Shown: piece after piece, positions 33,743-42,552 of the stretch | Layout of the letters: each line of letters opens with the position of its first letter | How positions within the stretch are numbered: the first letter of the stretch is position 1 | NCBI RefSeq assembly: GCF_000585495.1 | Contig: NZ_CP007264.1 | Coordinates: 992,001 to 1,056,000, forward strand | Direction: 5' to 3' | Origin: Thermococcus nautili | Lineage (GTDB): Archaea; Methanobacteriota_B; Thermococci; Thermococcales; Thermococcaceae | DNA: 64,000 bases | Notes under the pieces: model-generated | Told to the model about the DNA's origin: nothing | The model's database searches: none | The model's input: only the letters and a program-made list of their open reading frames with translations | Made by a program: the position numbers and the translations under genes

Positions 33743-36538
33743 ATGGCTGTGGGAGCTGAGAATATTAACATTAAGGACGTCCTTTCAAGGGCTGAAGAGC
33801 TGGACCTGAGTGTTGAGGACCTCTTCAGGAGTCACGAAGAAATCAAAAAGGAGATTGATAAGAAAGGTGCTTTGAACATTGGGAGCTTTGATTTCCTTGC
33901 CCGGAAGGCCATAAAGGCGGTTTTTGGTGAGGAGATTGGGGTCATAACCCAGGAGCACCTTGAGGTTTTTGCAAAAATTTTGCACCAAATTAAGAGCGAG
34001 ATATTAGATAACGATTCGAGGAAAAAATTTTTTCCTCCTTTTCCTGAAGGGGAAAAAGGCAAAAAAGACACAGAATCTTTTCCTTTCCAAAAGGAAATGG
34101 AGGAAAAAGATAATATCCAAAAGGAAAAGCAGGAAAATCTTAGAGATACTATTGAACTTCAGCTTCAGGCAATCAAGAGGACAGTTGAGTTGAACAAGCA
34201 ACATGATTCTCTTGTGATATTAGCCTTATGTCATGAGCGAGATTATGTTGCATATTCTGACCTGATTGACAAGGTTACTCAAATCAACAAGGTTCTCGGA
34301 AAGAGGTATGCAAACTCTTCCCTAAGACAGGCCGTCTCAAGAGTCGGGAATGATACCAATATTGTGGAGAAAAAGGTCTCACGAGACGTGAGATACTTTC
34401 GCCTGCTCCCTGAAGTCAGAGACGAAATATGTGAAACCTTCACAAAACTTCTGGAACACGAACAAGCGAAGAAAGGTCTCAAATCCCTTGATGGAGGAGA
34501 CCGGAAAGCAATGATTGAGGCATTTAAAACGTTCATTCTCAGTTACACTGAGGGGAACGGAGAAAAGATTTATCGAGAAAAACTCGCCAGTCTGCTGACA
34601 GAGGAAAGCAAGAAAAGCCTTGAGATTGACTTTGTCCATCTCAGCTCAGTTCTTGAACGTATCCCCAAGAAGCTCTTAGAAGAACCCGAAGAAGTCATCT
34701 CGGCTGCTGAAGACGCTGTTGAACTTATACTGAAAGAAGAATTCTTCAAGGATAATCCACCCCACATTCACGTCCGGTTTTACAACCTCCCCAAAACGCT
34801 TGAACCACGCTTTGTGAGCCCAGAACACATCAACCGCTTCATTCAAGTAAGGGGAGTCGTCACGAGGCTCTCAAGCATTGAGCCTTTCATATCCGAAGCT
34901 GTTTTCGTATGCAGAGACTGTGGAAATGAGATGCCCAGAATACAGAGAGAGTACTCACTAAAGCTCGAAAGACCAGTTAAGTGTAACGCCTGTGGCTCCA
35001 AGAGCATCGAGCTCAATCCAGAAAAGAGCACTTTCCGGAAGTATCAATCCGCAACAATCCAGGACCTTCCGGAGAGGCTCAAGGGTGGGCAGTTACCCAG
35101 ACAACTTAACGTTATTCTCCTCGATGACCTCTGCGACACCATAACCCCCGGCGACAGGGTCATCATGAGTGGGACCCTCCGACTTATCGAAGGTGAAGAG
35201 GAAAACAAGCCCGTTCGAAAAGTTGTATTAATCGTGAACCACGTCGAGAAAGAGAGTAAGGACGAGGAGGACATCAAGATAACGCCGGAGGAGGAGCGGA
35301 GAATCCTTGAGGAAGTGAAGTCACCAGATTACAAGAAAAAGCTAATTCAGTCGTTTGCCCCCACAGTTCACGGTTACGAGAACGAGAAGCTGGGCATACT
35401 GCTCTCCCTCTTCGGAGGCCATGACGAGTATTCGCCAGCCGGAGAAAGAAAGAGGAAGCGGATTCACGTCCTCCTCATCGGAGACCCTGGAACGGCGAAG
35501 TCTCACCTGCTCGACTTCACGGCCAGGATTGCACCGAGAGCCGTTAGGGCTTCAGGAAAAGGAGCGAGCGGGGTGGGTCTTATGGCCGCCGCCAAAAAGG
35601 ACAACATCACCGGGCGTTGGACAGTTGATGCCGGAACCCTCGTGTTAGCAGACAACGGCTTCGCGATTATTGACGAACTGGACAAGATGAGCAAAGAAGA
35701 CAGGAACAGCCTTCACGAACCGATGGAACAGGGCAGTGTTTACTTCGCCAAGGCCGGCCTCAACATGGTTCTTAACGCAAGGGCAACCGTCATCGCCGCG
35801 GCAAATCCGAAGTTCGGCAAGATTAACAGAAACAAAACGATTCCCGAGCAGATTGACCTTCCGCCTTCACTGATGAGCAGGTTTGACTTGATATTCACCT
35901 TCATAAACACGGTTGATGAGGAGAAGGATCAGCTGGTGGCTGAAGCGATTCTGAAGAGGTGGTATGAGGGTGAGCGTGTTAGACCTCCGTACTCGCCGGA
36001 GTTCATGAGGAAGCTGATTGTTTACGCTCGGAAGAAGATTAAGGCGACGAGGCTCGACCCCCAGCTGAAGGAGGAAATCCAAAAATATTATGCAGAGCTG
36101 AGGAAGAGGCTGAAGAACAAGGAGGGCTTTTCGATAACTCCGAGACAGCTTGAAGCCATCCTGAGACTTGCGGAAGCTCACGCGAGAATGCACCTTAGAG
36201 ATACAGTAACTAAGGAGGACTTTGATGTTGCAGTGAATCTGCTTGAGTATTCTCTTCAAAAAGCAGCGATTGATGAAGAAGGAGACATTGACGTTTCGAT
36301 ACTTGAGATTGGACAGTCATCAAAACGACGGAATTTGAAGCAAAGGGTTCTTGAGGTCATCGAGAAGCTTCAGGACTCCGGTGAGTGGGGAGCTTCGAGG
36401 GAGGACATCATTGAGGAAGTTCAACAGTTCGGCTTCAAGCGCGTTGAGGTTGAGAAGGCACTCAGGGAACTCATGGAGTCAGGAGAGGTTTACCAACCAA
36501 AGGGTGGGTATTACAAGATAAATCCTGAGGAAAACTAA
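33743..36538 (+). CDS. mcm: MCM-family replicative helicase with long N-terminal extension
   Basis: The product has 931 residues, against roughly 680 for typical archaeal MCM. Residues 1-250 are an added helical, charged region with no recognised motif. The MCM core follows: an OB/zinc domain with CRDCGNEMP…CNACGSKS (about residues 390-415), Walker A GDPGTAKSHLL (about 580), Walker B with IIDELDKMS (about 642), the arginine finger LMSRFDLIF (about 710), and a C-terminal winged helix. It should unwind the element's origin. ATG 33743 is favoured by GGGTGA; GTG 33734 is an alternative. Thermococcales elements often bring their own MCM copy. Confidence 0.93.
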   Translation: MAVGAENINIKDVLSRAEELDLSVEDLFRSHEEIKKEIDKKGALNIGSFDFLARKAIKAVFGEEIGVITQEHLEVFAKILHQIKSEILDNDSRKKFFPPFPEGEKGKKDTESFPFQKEMEEKDNIQKEKQENLRDTIELQLQAIKRTVELNKQHDSLVILALCHERDYVAYSDLIDKVTQINKVLGKRYANSSLRQAVSRVGNDTNIVEKKVSRDVRYFRLLPEVRDEICETFTKLLEHEQAKKGLKSLDGGDRKAMIEAFKTFILSYTEGNGEKIYREKLASLLTEESKKSLEIDFVHLSSVLERIPKKLLEEPEEVISAAEDAVELILKEEFFKDNPPHIHVRFYNLPKTLEPRFVSPEHINRFIQVRGVVTRLSSIEPFISEAVFVCRDCGNEMPRIQREYSLKLERPVKCNACGSKSIELNPEKSTFRKYQSATIQDLPERLKGGQLPRQLNVILLDDLCDTITPGDRVIMSGTLRLIEGEEENKPVRKVVLIVNHVEKESKDEEDIKITPEEERRILEEVKSPDYKKKLIQSFAPTVHGYENEKLGILLSLFGGHDEYSPAGERKRKRIHVLLIGDPGTAKSHLLDFTARIAPRAVRASGKGASGVGLMAAAKKDNITGRWTVDAGTLVLADNGFAIIDELDKMSKEDRNSLHEPMEQGSVYFAKAGLNMVLNARATVIAAANPKFGKINRNKTIPEQIDLPPSLMSRFDLIFTFINTVDEEKDQLVAEAILKRWYEGERVRPPYSPEFMRKLIVYARKKIKATRLDPQLKEEIQKYYAELRKRLKNKEGFSITPRQLEAILRLAEAHARMHLRDTVTKEDFDVAVNLLEYSLQKAAIDEEGDIDVSILEIGQSSKRRNLKQRVLEVIEKLQDSGEWGASREDIIEEVQQFGFKRVEVEKALRELMESGEVYQPKGGYYKINPEEN

Positions 36539-36663
36539 GTCAGTTTTTAGTTCATATATCTGAATTTCTTCCCAAAACCTTTTCTTATTTTGAAGATTTA
36601 TCAAGTTGGGTTGAGTTATGCATAAATATGAGTTACTAATGTGAACAGTTGGGTGGATCAATT

Positions 36664-37470
36664 ATGGATATAGGGTATGTAGATATTACGAGAGGGTATG
36701 GATTCGACGCTAAGGAGGCCCAGCAGGTTAGAATTGCCTGGGAAATCGCGAACGAACTGATCGACATTGTTCCGGAGCCCAAGGTATGGGTCGAGCTCCA
36801 TAACGAAATCCTGAAGAATTTCATTGAAACATCAGAGCTGTATTCCCTAAAAACATACCTCGACTTTATCCACGACTTCTTCGCTGAGAAAATCGACGAG
36901 GAAACGGCCGAGGAAGTAATTGAAGTGTTCAAGAAGCACTCGGAGGCATTGTTCTTCAAGCTCAACGAGGAATTCGTGGCCCCCTCCTTATTGATGGCCC
37001 AAGTGTTCGGGTTCATAGAGCACGGGGAAAAGTTCTTGGAAATTCTTATGGCAATTGGAATTCCTCAAGTCAAGAGATACGAAAGCACCGCCGAAATGCT
37101 TAGAGATGTTCCGCCAAAGATGAGAGGCGCGATAATCGCAGGAATCCTCCTTAACAGAGTTCCCGATGTTGAATCATGGGTTTATGCAATCAGCAAAATT
37201 CAAGATGAAATTCAGGCCAGGGGAGGCATTATATCCAAAAACAAGGCTGGAAAAATCATAAGGAATGCGTTTGAAGAACTTGGAAACAAGGAAGGCGCGG
37301 TGCAGGCCCGCAAGGTATTCATCGAGTACATTGGGGAGATTCTAGAAGAGGTGCAACCGGAGATTTATGCGGCAACACCCGTGCTCCTCGACGTCAACAC
37401 GGCGCTCACCGTGATACTCTCAGACAAGCATCCGGACGTACTTTCCCATCTCGTTGGTCTCCGCTTCTGA
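36664..37470 (+). CDS. Helical element protein of unknown function
   Basis: A 268-residue, mostly helical soluble protein (MDIGYVDITRGYGFDAKEAQ at the start). It lacks membrane segments and recognised motifs. The end, LLDVNTALTVILSDKHPDVLSHL, is conserved-looking but not familiar. GGGTGGATC precedes ATG 36664. It stands alone between mcm and the restriction genes, and could belong to replication or be an accessory of the cargo. Codon use changes toward the host's GC-rich pattern within this gene. Confidence 0.6.
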   Translation: MDIGYVDITRGYGFDAKEAQQVRIAWEIANELIDIVPEPKVWVELHNEILKNFIETSELYSLKTYLDFIHDFFAEKIDEETAEEVIEVFKKHSEALFFKLNEEFVAPSLLMAQVFGFIEHGEKFLEILMAIGIPQVKRYESTAEMLRDVPPKMRGAIIAGILLNRVPDVESWVYAISKIQDEIQARGGIISKNKAGKIIRNAFEELGNKEGAVQARKVFIEYIGEILEEVQPEIYAATPVLLDVNTALTVILSDKHPDVLSHLVGLRF

Positions 37471-37513
37471 CCCTGCACCTTTTCCTTTTGCTATGACTCT
37501 CACACCCAGATGT

Positions 37514-37537
37514 ATAAGCTAAAATATTTTAGCTTAT
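37514..37537. promoter_or_regulatory. 24-bp perfect palindrome upstream of hsdM
   Basis: ATAAGCTAAAAT-ATTTTAGCTTAT is perfectly self-complementary and ends 26 bases before the TATA-like GCTTTTAAG (37564) of the restriction-modification operon. Its sequence differs from the GTGTAAGG palindrome, so a separate operator is likely. Confidence 0.6.
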
Positions 37538-37603
37538 TAATTAAGTTCAATCAAAACCAAAAAGCTTTTAAGTTAAATTGCCCACAATATGTTGGTGGTC
37601 CAC

Positions 37604-39448
37604 ATGGCAAGGCCCAAATCCAAAACCAATGGTAAAGATGAGTGGGCAATTCTTGAGGAACTCCAGCCCTGGGTTCGTGAAAGGTACTTCCTTATAAAAG
37701 AGGCGTTTAAGGACAGAGAATTCACCCAGGAAGACGTTGAAAAGCTCTTTGAGGCCAAAAGGAAAGAGCTCCTTGAGAAGGGCATAAAGGAACCCAAATT
37801 CACGACCAAGAACGTTGGTGAAGTTCTCTCAATCCTCCGCAAGGCCGGCCTCATAACGGCCAGAAAGGACCTTTACGATTACCGCAAAACGTATTACCGC
37901 CTGAAGTTCCCTGGAGAAACAAAAATCACCCGCGACAGGCTCATCTCACTCCTCAAAGCGGCCGCCGACCAGATAAGGGGAGGCCTCGATTACAAGGCCC
38001 TGCTCGTGTTCCTGTTCTACAAGGCCATAAGCGACCGCTGGATGAAGAGGGCTCAGGAGCTGATGGCTGACGGCAAGAAGCCCTTCCAGGCTTACATGAT
38101 TGTAAACAGGGAATATTACGTCCTCTTCGACGAAGGCACTGGAAAACTCTACACCTGGCACCAGGTCGTTAAGACGAGGGACAGCATAAAGGAGATGGCC
38201 AACGCCCTCATAAAAATTGCCGAGATGAATGAGGAGCTTGCCGACCTGAAGAAGCTCGTCGAGGTTCTCGGCCTAATCGGCTTCATCAAAGAGGACAACC
38301 TCCACAAGCTTGAGGAAATCGTGAAGATATTCAACCGCGTCGATTTTGCGGAGTTCGACAGCGACATACTCGGCGATGCCTACGAGTGGATTCTCTCATA
38401 CTTCGCCCCCCAGAAGGCCAAGGAGGGCGAGGTTTACACGCCGAGGGAGGTTATCAGGCTCCTCGTCGAGTTGCTCGACATCGAAGACGAGAGCGATGTC
38501 CTCGACCCGGCGAGTGGCTCGGGTGGAATGCTCATCGAGGCTTACCGTTACGTGAGGGAAAAGGTCAAGAAGGAAAACCCGGACGAAGAGCCTGCGGTCA
38601 TGCTTTACGGCCAGGAGCTCAACGAGACGACGGCGGCGCTCTCAAAGCTCAACCTAATCCTGCACGGAATCCAGGACTTCGTAATCTTCGAAGGCTCCGA
38701 CAGCCTCGTTAACCCTCGCTGGGAGGAGGAGCTCAAGGAGAACGGGGTCGAGGACGGAAAAGTTGATTACGTTATTGCCAACCCACCCTGGAACCAGGAC
38801 GGCTACGACGAGACCCGCTTGAGCGACAGGAGGATAAAACACATTTACAAGTACGGATACACAACGAAGCAGTCCGCCGACTGGGCGTGGGTTCAGCTGA
38901 TGCTTTATTACGCGAGGAGGAAGGTTGGCATCGTCCTCGACAGCGGGGCCCTCTTTAGGGGAGGTGCTGAAAAGGCAATAAGGCAGGGCATCGTCGAGGA
39001 CGACCTGATTGAGGCGGTAATTCTGCTCCCGGAGAAACTGTTTTACAACACCGGCGCGCCGGGAATCATAATGGTTCTCAACCCAAATAAGCCCGAGGAG
39101 AGGAAGGGGAAGATACTCTTCATCAACGCCTCCCGTGAATACCGCAAGCACCCCGAGGTCAGGAAGCTCAACCAGCTCGGCCCGGAGCACATAAGGAAAA
39201 TCGTTGATGCTTACAGGGAGTTTAAGGATGTTGAGGGCTTCTCAAGGGCCGTAAGCTTGAAGGAGATACGGAAGAACGATTACAACCTGAACGTCAGCCT
39301 TTACGTGTTCCCTGAGGAGGAGAGGGAGAAAATCGACTTAGCTAAGGAGTTCGAGGAGTTCAGGAAAATCGAGGAGAAGGAGAGGGAACTGGTGGAGAAG
39401 GCCAAGGCCTACATCGAGGGCATAATCAAGGTGATGGGCAATGAGTGA
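37604..39448 (+). CDS. hsdM: Type I restriction-modification DNA methylase subunit HsdM
   Basis: A 614-residue adenine-N6 methyltransferase. An N-terminal extension of about 110 residues looks like a winged helix. The HsdM N-domain follows ([25 protein letters not shown]), then motif I in [16 protein letters not shown] and the catalytic NPPW in [14 protein letters not shown]. With HsdS it methylates host DNA; with HsdR the complex cuts unmodified DNA. ATG 37604 is chosen with GGTGGTC upstream; ATG 37589 is less likely. It overlaps hsdS by eight bases. Confidence 0.95.
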   Translation: MARPKSKTNGKDEWAILEELQPWVRERYFLIKEAFKDREFTQEDVEKLFEAKRKELLEKGIKEPKFTTKNVGEVLSILRKAGLITARKDLYDYRKTYYRLKFPGETKITRDRLISLLKAAADQIRGGLDYKALLVFLFYKAISDRWMKRAQELMADGKKPFQAYMIVNREYYVLFDEGTGKLYTWHQVVKTRDSIKEMANALIKIAEMNEELADLKKLVEVLGLIGFIKEDNLHKLEEIVKIFNRVDFAEFDSDILGDAYEWILSYFAPQKAKEGEVYTPREVIRLLVELLDIEDESDVLDPASGSGGMLIEAYRYVREKVKKENPDEEPAVMLYGQELNETTAALSKLNLILHGIQDFVIFEGSDSLVNPRWEEELKENGVEDGKVDYVIANPPWNQDGYDETRLSDRRIKHIYKYGYTTKQSADWAWVQLMLYYARRKVGIVLDSGALFRGGAEKAIRQGIVEDDLIEAVILLPEKLFYNTGAPGIIMVLNPNKPEERKGKILFINASREYRKHPEVRKLNQLGPEHIRKIVDAYREFKDVEGFSRAVSLKEIRKNDYNLNVSLYVFPEEEREKIDLAKEFEEFRKIEEKERELVEKAKAYIEGIIKVMGNE

Positions 39449-40778
39449 GGCCCTCCCCGCTTTTCAGTTTTACAGGGAGACGAGGCTCAAGGAGGTCGAG
39501 CTGAACGGCAGGAAGGTCCGGATTCCAGAGGAGTGGGAGGTTAAAAAAGTTGCTGATCTTTTTGATGTTAAGACTGGAACAACACCCTCAACTAAAAAGA
39601 CAGAGTACTGGGAAAATGGAGAAATCAACTGGTTCACTCCAGTGGATCTAAGCAAGCTGGGAAACTCTCTTTATCTTAAAGAAAGCGAGAGAAAGATAAC
39701 TAAGCTCGCTCTCCAGAAGACAAACCTAAACTTGATTCCTCCAGGCTCAATAATTCTTTCCACTCGCGCACCGGTTGGATATGTTGGAGTAACCACTATT
39801 GAGGCAACTTTTAACCAGGGTTGCAAGGGATTAGTCCCCAAATCCGAAGTTTCAATTGAATACTTCGCTTATCAATTGCAGTTGTTCAAGAAAGACTTAG
39901 AGAACAGAAGCGGGGGAGCGACATTCAAAGAGCTTGCCAAGAAAATGCTTGAGGGATTTGAGCTAATAACGCCACCCCTCCACGAACAAAAGAAAATCGC
40001 CGAGGTGCTCCGCTCCATTGACGAGGCGATTCAGGCCGTCGAGGAGAGCATTGCGAAGCTTGAGAGGCTTAAGAAGGGCACGATGGAGCAGTTGCTCACG
40101 AAGGGCATCGGCCACACCAAGTTCAAGACCGTCGAGCTGAACGGCAGGAAGGTCGAGATTCCGGAAGAGTGGGTGGTCGTCAAGGTTGAGGACATTATCA
40201 CAGAGGCTAAGCCTGGCTTTGCAAGTGGAAAACGAGACGAGAACGGCATAATTCAGCTCAGAATGAACAACATAACAACAGACGGGCGAGTCGTACTTGA
40301 CCAGTATCTGAAAGTTCCAATACCCAAAAACAAGGACATTAACGATTATCTCCTAAAGCCTGGCGATGTGTTGTTCAACAATACCAACAGCGTTGATTTA
40401 CTGGGTAAGAGTGCCGTCTTTAGAGGAGAATGCGAGTTTTGCACATACAGCAATCATATAACACGTCTCCGCGTTAAAGAGGGCGTTACGATACCCGAGT
40501 GGCTTGTTTACAATTTCATTAGACTTTGGCAGATGCAATATTTCAAGCAAATCGCCATAAGGCACGTGGGACAGGCAGGAATACGGAAATCTGACCTTTT
40601 GAACATAAAACTCCCCCTCCCGCCCCTCGAAGAGCAGAAGCAAATCGCCGAAATCCTTCGCACGATTGACGAGGCCATCGAGGCCAAGAGGCAGAAGAAG
40701 GAGAAGCTCGAACGCATGAAGAAGGCAGTGATGGAAAAGCTCCTCACGGGGGAGATAAGGGTTCGGTCGGACGGCTAG
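39441..40778 (+). CDS. hsdS: Type I restriction-modification specificity subunit HsdS
   Basis: A 445-residue DNA-recognition subunit with two target-recognition domains (about residues 35-170 and 250-390). Each is followed by a conserved helical spacer: [20 protein letters not shown] and [20 protein letters not shown]. The two halves start with the same motif, VELNGRKV-x-IPEEW. The spacers have GC-rich codons; the recognition domains are more AT-rich, which suggests domain exchange between specificity genes. Confidence 0.95.
   Translation: MSEALPAFQFYRETRLKEVELNGRKVRIPEEWEVKKVADLFDVKTGTTPSTKKTEYWENGEINWFTPVDLSKLGNSLYLKESERKITKLALQKTNLNLIPPGSIILSTRAPVGYVGVTTIEATFNQGCKGLVPKSEVSIEYFAYQLQLFKKDLENRSGGATFKELAKKMLEGFELITPPLHEQKKIAEVLRSIDEAIQAVEESIAKLERLKKGTMEQLLTKGIGHTKFKTVELNGRKVEIPEEWVVVKVEDIITEAKPGFASGKRDENGIIQLRMNNITTDGRVVLDQYLKVPIPKNKDINDYLLKPGDVLFNNTNSVDLLGKSAVFRGECEFCTYSNHITRLRVKEGVTIPEWLVYNFIRLWQMQYFKQIAIRHVGQAGIRKSDLLNIKLPLPPLEEQKQIAEILRTIDEAIEAKRQKKEKLERMKKAVMEKLLTGEIRVRSDG
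39495..39518 (+). repeat. 24-bp direct repeat before TRD1 of hsdS (partner at 40131-40154)
   Basis: These 24 bases (from GTCGAGCTGAAC to GGAAGGTC) recur exactly at 40131-40154, where they precede the second target-recognition domain. They encode VELNGRKV in both places. Such repeats let recognition domains swap by homologous recombination. Confidence 0.85.
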
Positions 40779-40844
40779 TCCCAACTGGCGACCCCCGTCC
40801 TCATTCCTTTTTGTCCTTTTCACTTCCCCTTTATGTGGCTTTTG

Positions 40845-40896
40845 ATGTCTCAAAAACCCAAATGTTTTTATAAAATCGTTCGGAGATTTGAGACAT
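40845..40896. promoter_or_regulatory. Inverted repeat spanning the promoter of the AbiE-like pair
   Basis: ATGTCTCAAA (40845-40854) and its exact reverse complement TTTGAGACAT (40887-40896) flank the TATA box TTTTTATAAAA (40865-40875). The right arm overlaps the start codon of the regulator gene at 40895. The arms are 42 bases apart, about four helical turns. AbiEi-type antitoxins are known to repress their own promoters through inverted repeats. The expected transcript start is close to the ATG, so the mRNA may be leaderless. Confidence 0.65.
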
Positions 40897-41836
40897 GACA
40901 CTCACAAAGGCTGAGCTTAAAACGCTCCTCGCAATCGAAGAACCAATTACAATGACCGAGTTGGCCAACAAACTCGGCCTCTCAAAGGGCACCCTCTCCA
41001 CCCTCCTTCACTCGCTCAAAAAGACGGGACTCATCGAGCTTGAGGGGAAGAAACCGATGATTATAAAGCCCGCAGAGAATAAAGCACTGCATCTTCTCAG
41101 AAGAATCGCCACAGATTTTCCCCACGTTAATCTCGAAGTCCTCACAGGGAGCAGTTTAAAGGTCGTCTCGGCCTTAGATGTAAAGCCCCAGCCCCTCTGG
41201 CTCATTCAGTTGAAAGCAAACGTGAGCAGGGCGACGCTCCACAGGAGTCTAAGCCAACTTATGGAGAGACTCATTGTGGGAAAGAAAGAGGGAGGTTACT
41301 TCATAAGCAAACGTTTTGCCCCCTTCAAGGCCTTCGCTGACGAGTACTTTTATCTGCAGAACTCCATTAAGGCGAAAGAGTTTGACCCCAACGCCTCGGT
41401 CGTCTGGAGCGGTGTTGAAGAGCTCATACTCGCGACTGGGGGTTTTAGGGGAAAAAGCGTCGGAGAGTTTCAGCTGACTGGTCTGGCTCGATTCTCTGAC
41501 TTTGGGCTTCCCCTAATCTCATCGGGGATTTATCATTATTACTGGCCGGCCAGGGAGCTCAGCCTCGAAGATGTCGTTGTGCATACGTTAACGCTCGGAA
41601 AGGATGCGAGGGAACTGCTTTACGCCACCGTCCTTCTCAAAGGAAAAGGTTTCGATGAGCGCAAACTCAAAAAGCTCGCCGCTAAATTTGGCGTTTCCGA
41701 TGCTGTTAATGAAGTACTTGAATACCTCCAGGGAGCAAATAAGCCGTATCCGTTCCCGTCAATGGAAGAGGTTGAAGAGCTCTGCCGTCAGTATTTTGGA
41801 GGTTCCTGCGATGATAACGAGGGAGAGGCTGATTGA
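40895..41836 (+). CDS. Winged-helix regulator, AbiEi-like antitoxin candidate
   Basis: A 313-residue protein with an N-terminal HTH (PITMTELANKLGLSKGTLST). A second winged-helix unit lies at about residues 95-150 (NVSRATLHRSLSQLMERLIVG), then an alpha/beta C-terminal region. It overlaps the next gene, a nucleotidyltransferase-like protein, by 26 bases. Regulator plus nucleotidyltransferase is the layout of type IV (AbiE) toxin-antitoxin pairs. The assignment rests on layout and the promoter repeats; sequence alone only shows an HTH protein. Confidence 0.7.
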   Translation: MTLTKAELKTLLAIEEPITMTELANKLGLSKGTLSTLLHSLKKTGLIELEGKKPMIIKPAENKALHLLRRIATDFPHVNLEVLTGSSLKVVSALDVKPQPLWLIQLKANVSRATLHRSLSQLMERLIVGKKEGGYFISKRFAPFKAFADEYFYLQNSIKAKEFDPNASVVWSGVEELILATGGFRGKSVGEFQLTGLARFSDFGLPLISSGIYHYYWPARELSLEDVVVHTLTLGKDARELLYATVLLKGKGFDERKLKKLAAKFGVSDAVNEVLEYLQGANKPYPFPSMEEVEELCRQYFGGSCDDNEGEAD

Positions 41837-42539
41837 AGAGTTTGCCCTGCTCGATGAAAAGGCCAGGCTCATGGATTCCGAGGAAATCCACATTTACCTC
41901 ATCGGCGGAGGGAACCTCGCTTTGAGAGGCATCAAGCCGGCAACGGCTGATGTTGACGTTGTCGTTGAGAACGTTGGAGTCTTGAACCGTCTGGAGAGGG
42001 TTCTCACTGACCCCTCGCCGGAGTTGAAGACGAGCAAGGGGCTGGTTATTTACATTAAGGTCGTTGAACACGAGTACAGGAGAAAGCTCGGAGCTTATTC
42101 GGTTTACAGAAAGCTGGACCCTGAGCTTGAGGATTTCAACCTCGACGTTTTCGTAAGGAGGGTTTTGAGAGGAATAACACTCACTGAGGGCATCATGAAG
42201 AGGGCATTCGTTCCCAAAGAGTTCAATGAGCTGGAAAAGCTTAAGGTTCACCTCGTTTCTCCCGAAGACATATTCCTGTTTAAGGGTGTCACCTCCCTGG
42301 GCCGTTCGAAGGACATTGACGACATCATGAGACTCCTCGAGCTGGGGATTGACTTTGACGTGGTTTTAGATGAAGTTAGGGCGCAGAAGGAATTTATTGA
42401 ACCGGAGCGGTTTGAACACCTTGCGGGCCTTTTGCTTGAGAAGCTGATAAGCGTTCAAAGAATCCTTGAAGAGAGGGGCCTGAGGAGTTCCGGCTTGGAT
42501 AAGTTTATTAGTTCCCTGGAGAAGTTGTTGTTCGGGTAA
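41811..42539 (+). CDS. Nucleotidyltransferase-like protein, AbiEii-like toxin candidate
   Basis: A 242-residue protein. Its nucleotidyltransferase core reads IYLIGGGNLALRGIKPATADVDVVVE: the G-G-N turn and the D-x-D metal site are both present, as in DUF6036/AbiEii-like proteins. The rest is helical. ATG 41811 has GGAGGT seven bases upstream; the longer frame from 41604 lies inside the regulator gene and is not real. The pair sits between hsdS and hsdR, inside the restriction operon, which would tie its loss to loss of the operon. Confidence 0.72.
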   Translation: MITRERLIEEFALLDEKARLMDSEEIHIYLIGGGNLALRGIKPATADVDVVVENVGVLNRLERVLTDPSPELKTSKGLVIYIKVVEHEYRRKLGAYSVYRKLDPELEDFNLDVFVRRVLRGITLTEGIMKRAFVPKEFNELEKLKVHLVSPEDIFLFKGVTSLGRSKDIDDIMRLLELGIDFDVVLDEVRAQKEFIEPERFEHLAGLLLEKLISVQRILEERGLRSSGLDKFISSLEKLLFG

Positions 42540-42552
42540 GAGGTGAGAGAGT

